Notes under the pieces: generated by a model
Databases searched by the model: none
The model's input: only the letters and a program-made list of their open reading frames with translations
Told to the model about the DNA's origin: nothing
Source of the DNA: Cyanobacteria bacterium UBA7694
GTDB taxonomy: Bacteria > Cyanobacteriota > Sericytochromatia > UBA7694
Direction of reading: 5' to 3'
Length of the DNA: 6,334 nt
Assembly: GCA_002482705.1 (NCBI GenBank)
Contig: DLGM01000141.1
Coordinates: forward strand, 1 to 6,334
Program-made: the position numbers and the translations under genes
In this document: piece by piece, positions 6,172-6,334 of the stretch
Numbering within the stretch: the first letter of the stretch is position 1
Layout of the letters: each line of letters opens with the position of its first letter

Positions 6172-6197
6172 AAGTTTAAGCATTCACAAGTTTAAGC
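6172..6197 (+). repeat. 10-base direct repeat AAGTTTAAGC, 16-base period
   Basis: AAGTTTAAGC occurs at 6172-6181 and again at 6188-6197. Related words GTTAAAG (6150-6156) and GTTAAGA (6158-6164) lie just upstream, 8 bases apart. The repeats span the -35 region of the candidate helicase promoter, where a regulator could bind in tandem on one DNA face. No known operator is matched with confidence. Confidence 0.55.
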
Positions 6198-6212
6198 CCA
6201 AATTTCTATACA
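6183..6212 (+). promoter_or_regulatory. Candidate sigma70-type promoter of the DEAD-box helicase gene
   Basis: TTCACA (6183-6188) and TATACA (6207-6212) are 18 bases apart; the -35 matches the consensus at five of six positions and the -10 at four. Transcription would start near 6219, leaving a leader of about 68 bases before the ATG at 6287. A weaker alternative, TAGACG (6136-6141) with TAAGAT (6160-6165), would give a leader of about 115 bases that contains the whole inverted repeat at 6214-6265. Confidence 0.45.
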
Positions 6213-6213
6213 C

Positions 6214-6265
6214 TGCTCAGACCCTTGGCTCGTGAAGATGCCTTGTGACAATTTCTGTCTGAGCA
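6214..6265 (+). repeat. 9-base inverted repeat in the helicase leader
   Basis: TGCTCAGAC (6214-6222) is the exact reverse complement of GTCTGAGCA (6257-6265), with 34 bases between. The right arm ends 11 bases before the AAGG ribosome binding site (6277-6280). In RNA it could close a long stem-loop upstream of the start codon; in DNA the left arm sits at the predicted transcript start and could be half of an operator. Confidence 0.55.
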
Positions 6266-6286
6266 TTCTATTTACCAAGGATTTTC

Positions 6287-6334
6287 ATGACATTTAAACA
6301 GTTTGATTTTCACCCAGCCCTGATGAAAGGGCTG
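6287..6334 (+). CDS. Start of a DEAD-box ATP-dependent RNA helicase (3' end outside window)
   Basis: Only 16 codons are inside the window, reading MTFKQFDFHPALMKGL. The pattern F-x-x-F-x-F-x-P-x-L-x-x-G-L is the usual opening of RhlE/DbpA-like DEAD-box RNA helicases, where an aromatic residue precedes the Q motif by about 17 residues; the Q motif would lie just beyond the edge. Such helicases unwind RNA duplexes in ribosome assembly, mRNA decay or cold adaptation. AAGG at 6277-6280 lies 6 bases before the ATG, which supports this start. The leader has a promoter candidate and an inverted repeat. With so few residues the call rests on the N-terminal pattern and could be wrong; the frame itself is open to the edge. 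Confidence 0.6.
   Translation, partial: MTFKQFDFHPALMKGL

Larger units (their letters stand above)
5988..6286. other. Divergent intergenic region between the SLH operon and the helicase gene
   Basis: This 299-base gap separates two divergently read genes. The left half (5988-6130) is G/C-rich, with a run of seven G (6090-6096) and a small hairpin CAGCT...AGCTG (5995-6011) 8 bases before the SLH-gene start. The right half (about 6131-6286) is A/T-rich and rich in TTAAG-like words. Candidate promoters for both directions, one direct repeat and one inverted repeat are listed separately. I see no small gene or RNA gene in it that can be supported. Confidence 0.7.

Overview
The window reads as ordinary chromosomal DNA from a Gram-negative-type bacterium, with G+C above half by eye, tightly packed genes and short intergenic gaps. 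A lipoprotein signal peptide and an inner-membrane protein with S-layer homology (SLH) repeats suggest a diderm that uses SLH-type envelope anchoring. A cyanobacterial-phylum relative, possibly a non-photosynthetic one, would fit, but no marker gene here settles the taxonomy.

Layout, plus strand, left half. The window opens inside a gene whose C-terminal part looks like an exostosin/GT47-type glycosyltransferase (to 431). Next come a lipid-anchored methionine-R-sulfoxide reductase, MsrB (476-967), and a complete M20-family metallopeptidase/dipeptidase (1029-2414). The peptidase gene runs convergently into, and overlaps by 11 bases, a single-domain CheY-like response regulator on the minus strand (2404-2769).

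Minus strand, right half. A three-gene operon reads from right to left: an SLH protein with signal peptide and three membrane spans (5987-4560), an NAD-dependent sugar-nucleotide epimerase/dehydratase (4563-3637), and an unrecognised 258-residue protein (3640-2864). Both junctions are 4-base ATGA stop/start overlaps, so the three are probably translationally coupled. The response regulator follows after a 94-base gap holding two inverted repeats: a 37-base near-perfect palindrome, and a short palindrome of the GGGCG...CGCCCCTAC type that supplies the stop codon of the 258-residue gene.

Right edge. A 299-base intergenic region (5988-6286) separates the operon from a divergent plus-strand gene. 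Only the first 16 codons of that gene are inside the window; they look like the N-terminus of a DEAD-box RNA helicase. The half near the helicase is A/T-rich and carries a plausible promoter, a 10-base direct repeat and a 9-base inverted repeat.

How the genes may work together: the glycosyltransferase, epimerase and SLH protein all point to surface glycans and envelope attachment, and the lipoprotein MsrB would repair oxidised proteins in the same compartment. That link is inference from neighbourhood. I did not find a defence system, mobile element, CRISPR array, tRNA or rRNA. The most unusual items are the SLH/membrane/cytoplasmic-tail protein with its coupled unknown partner, and the palindromic repeats around 2799-2869.
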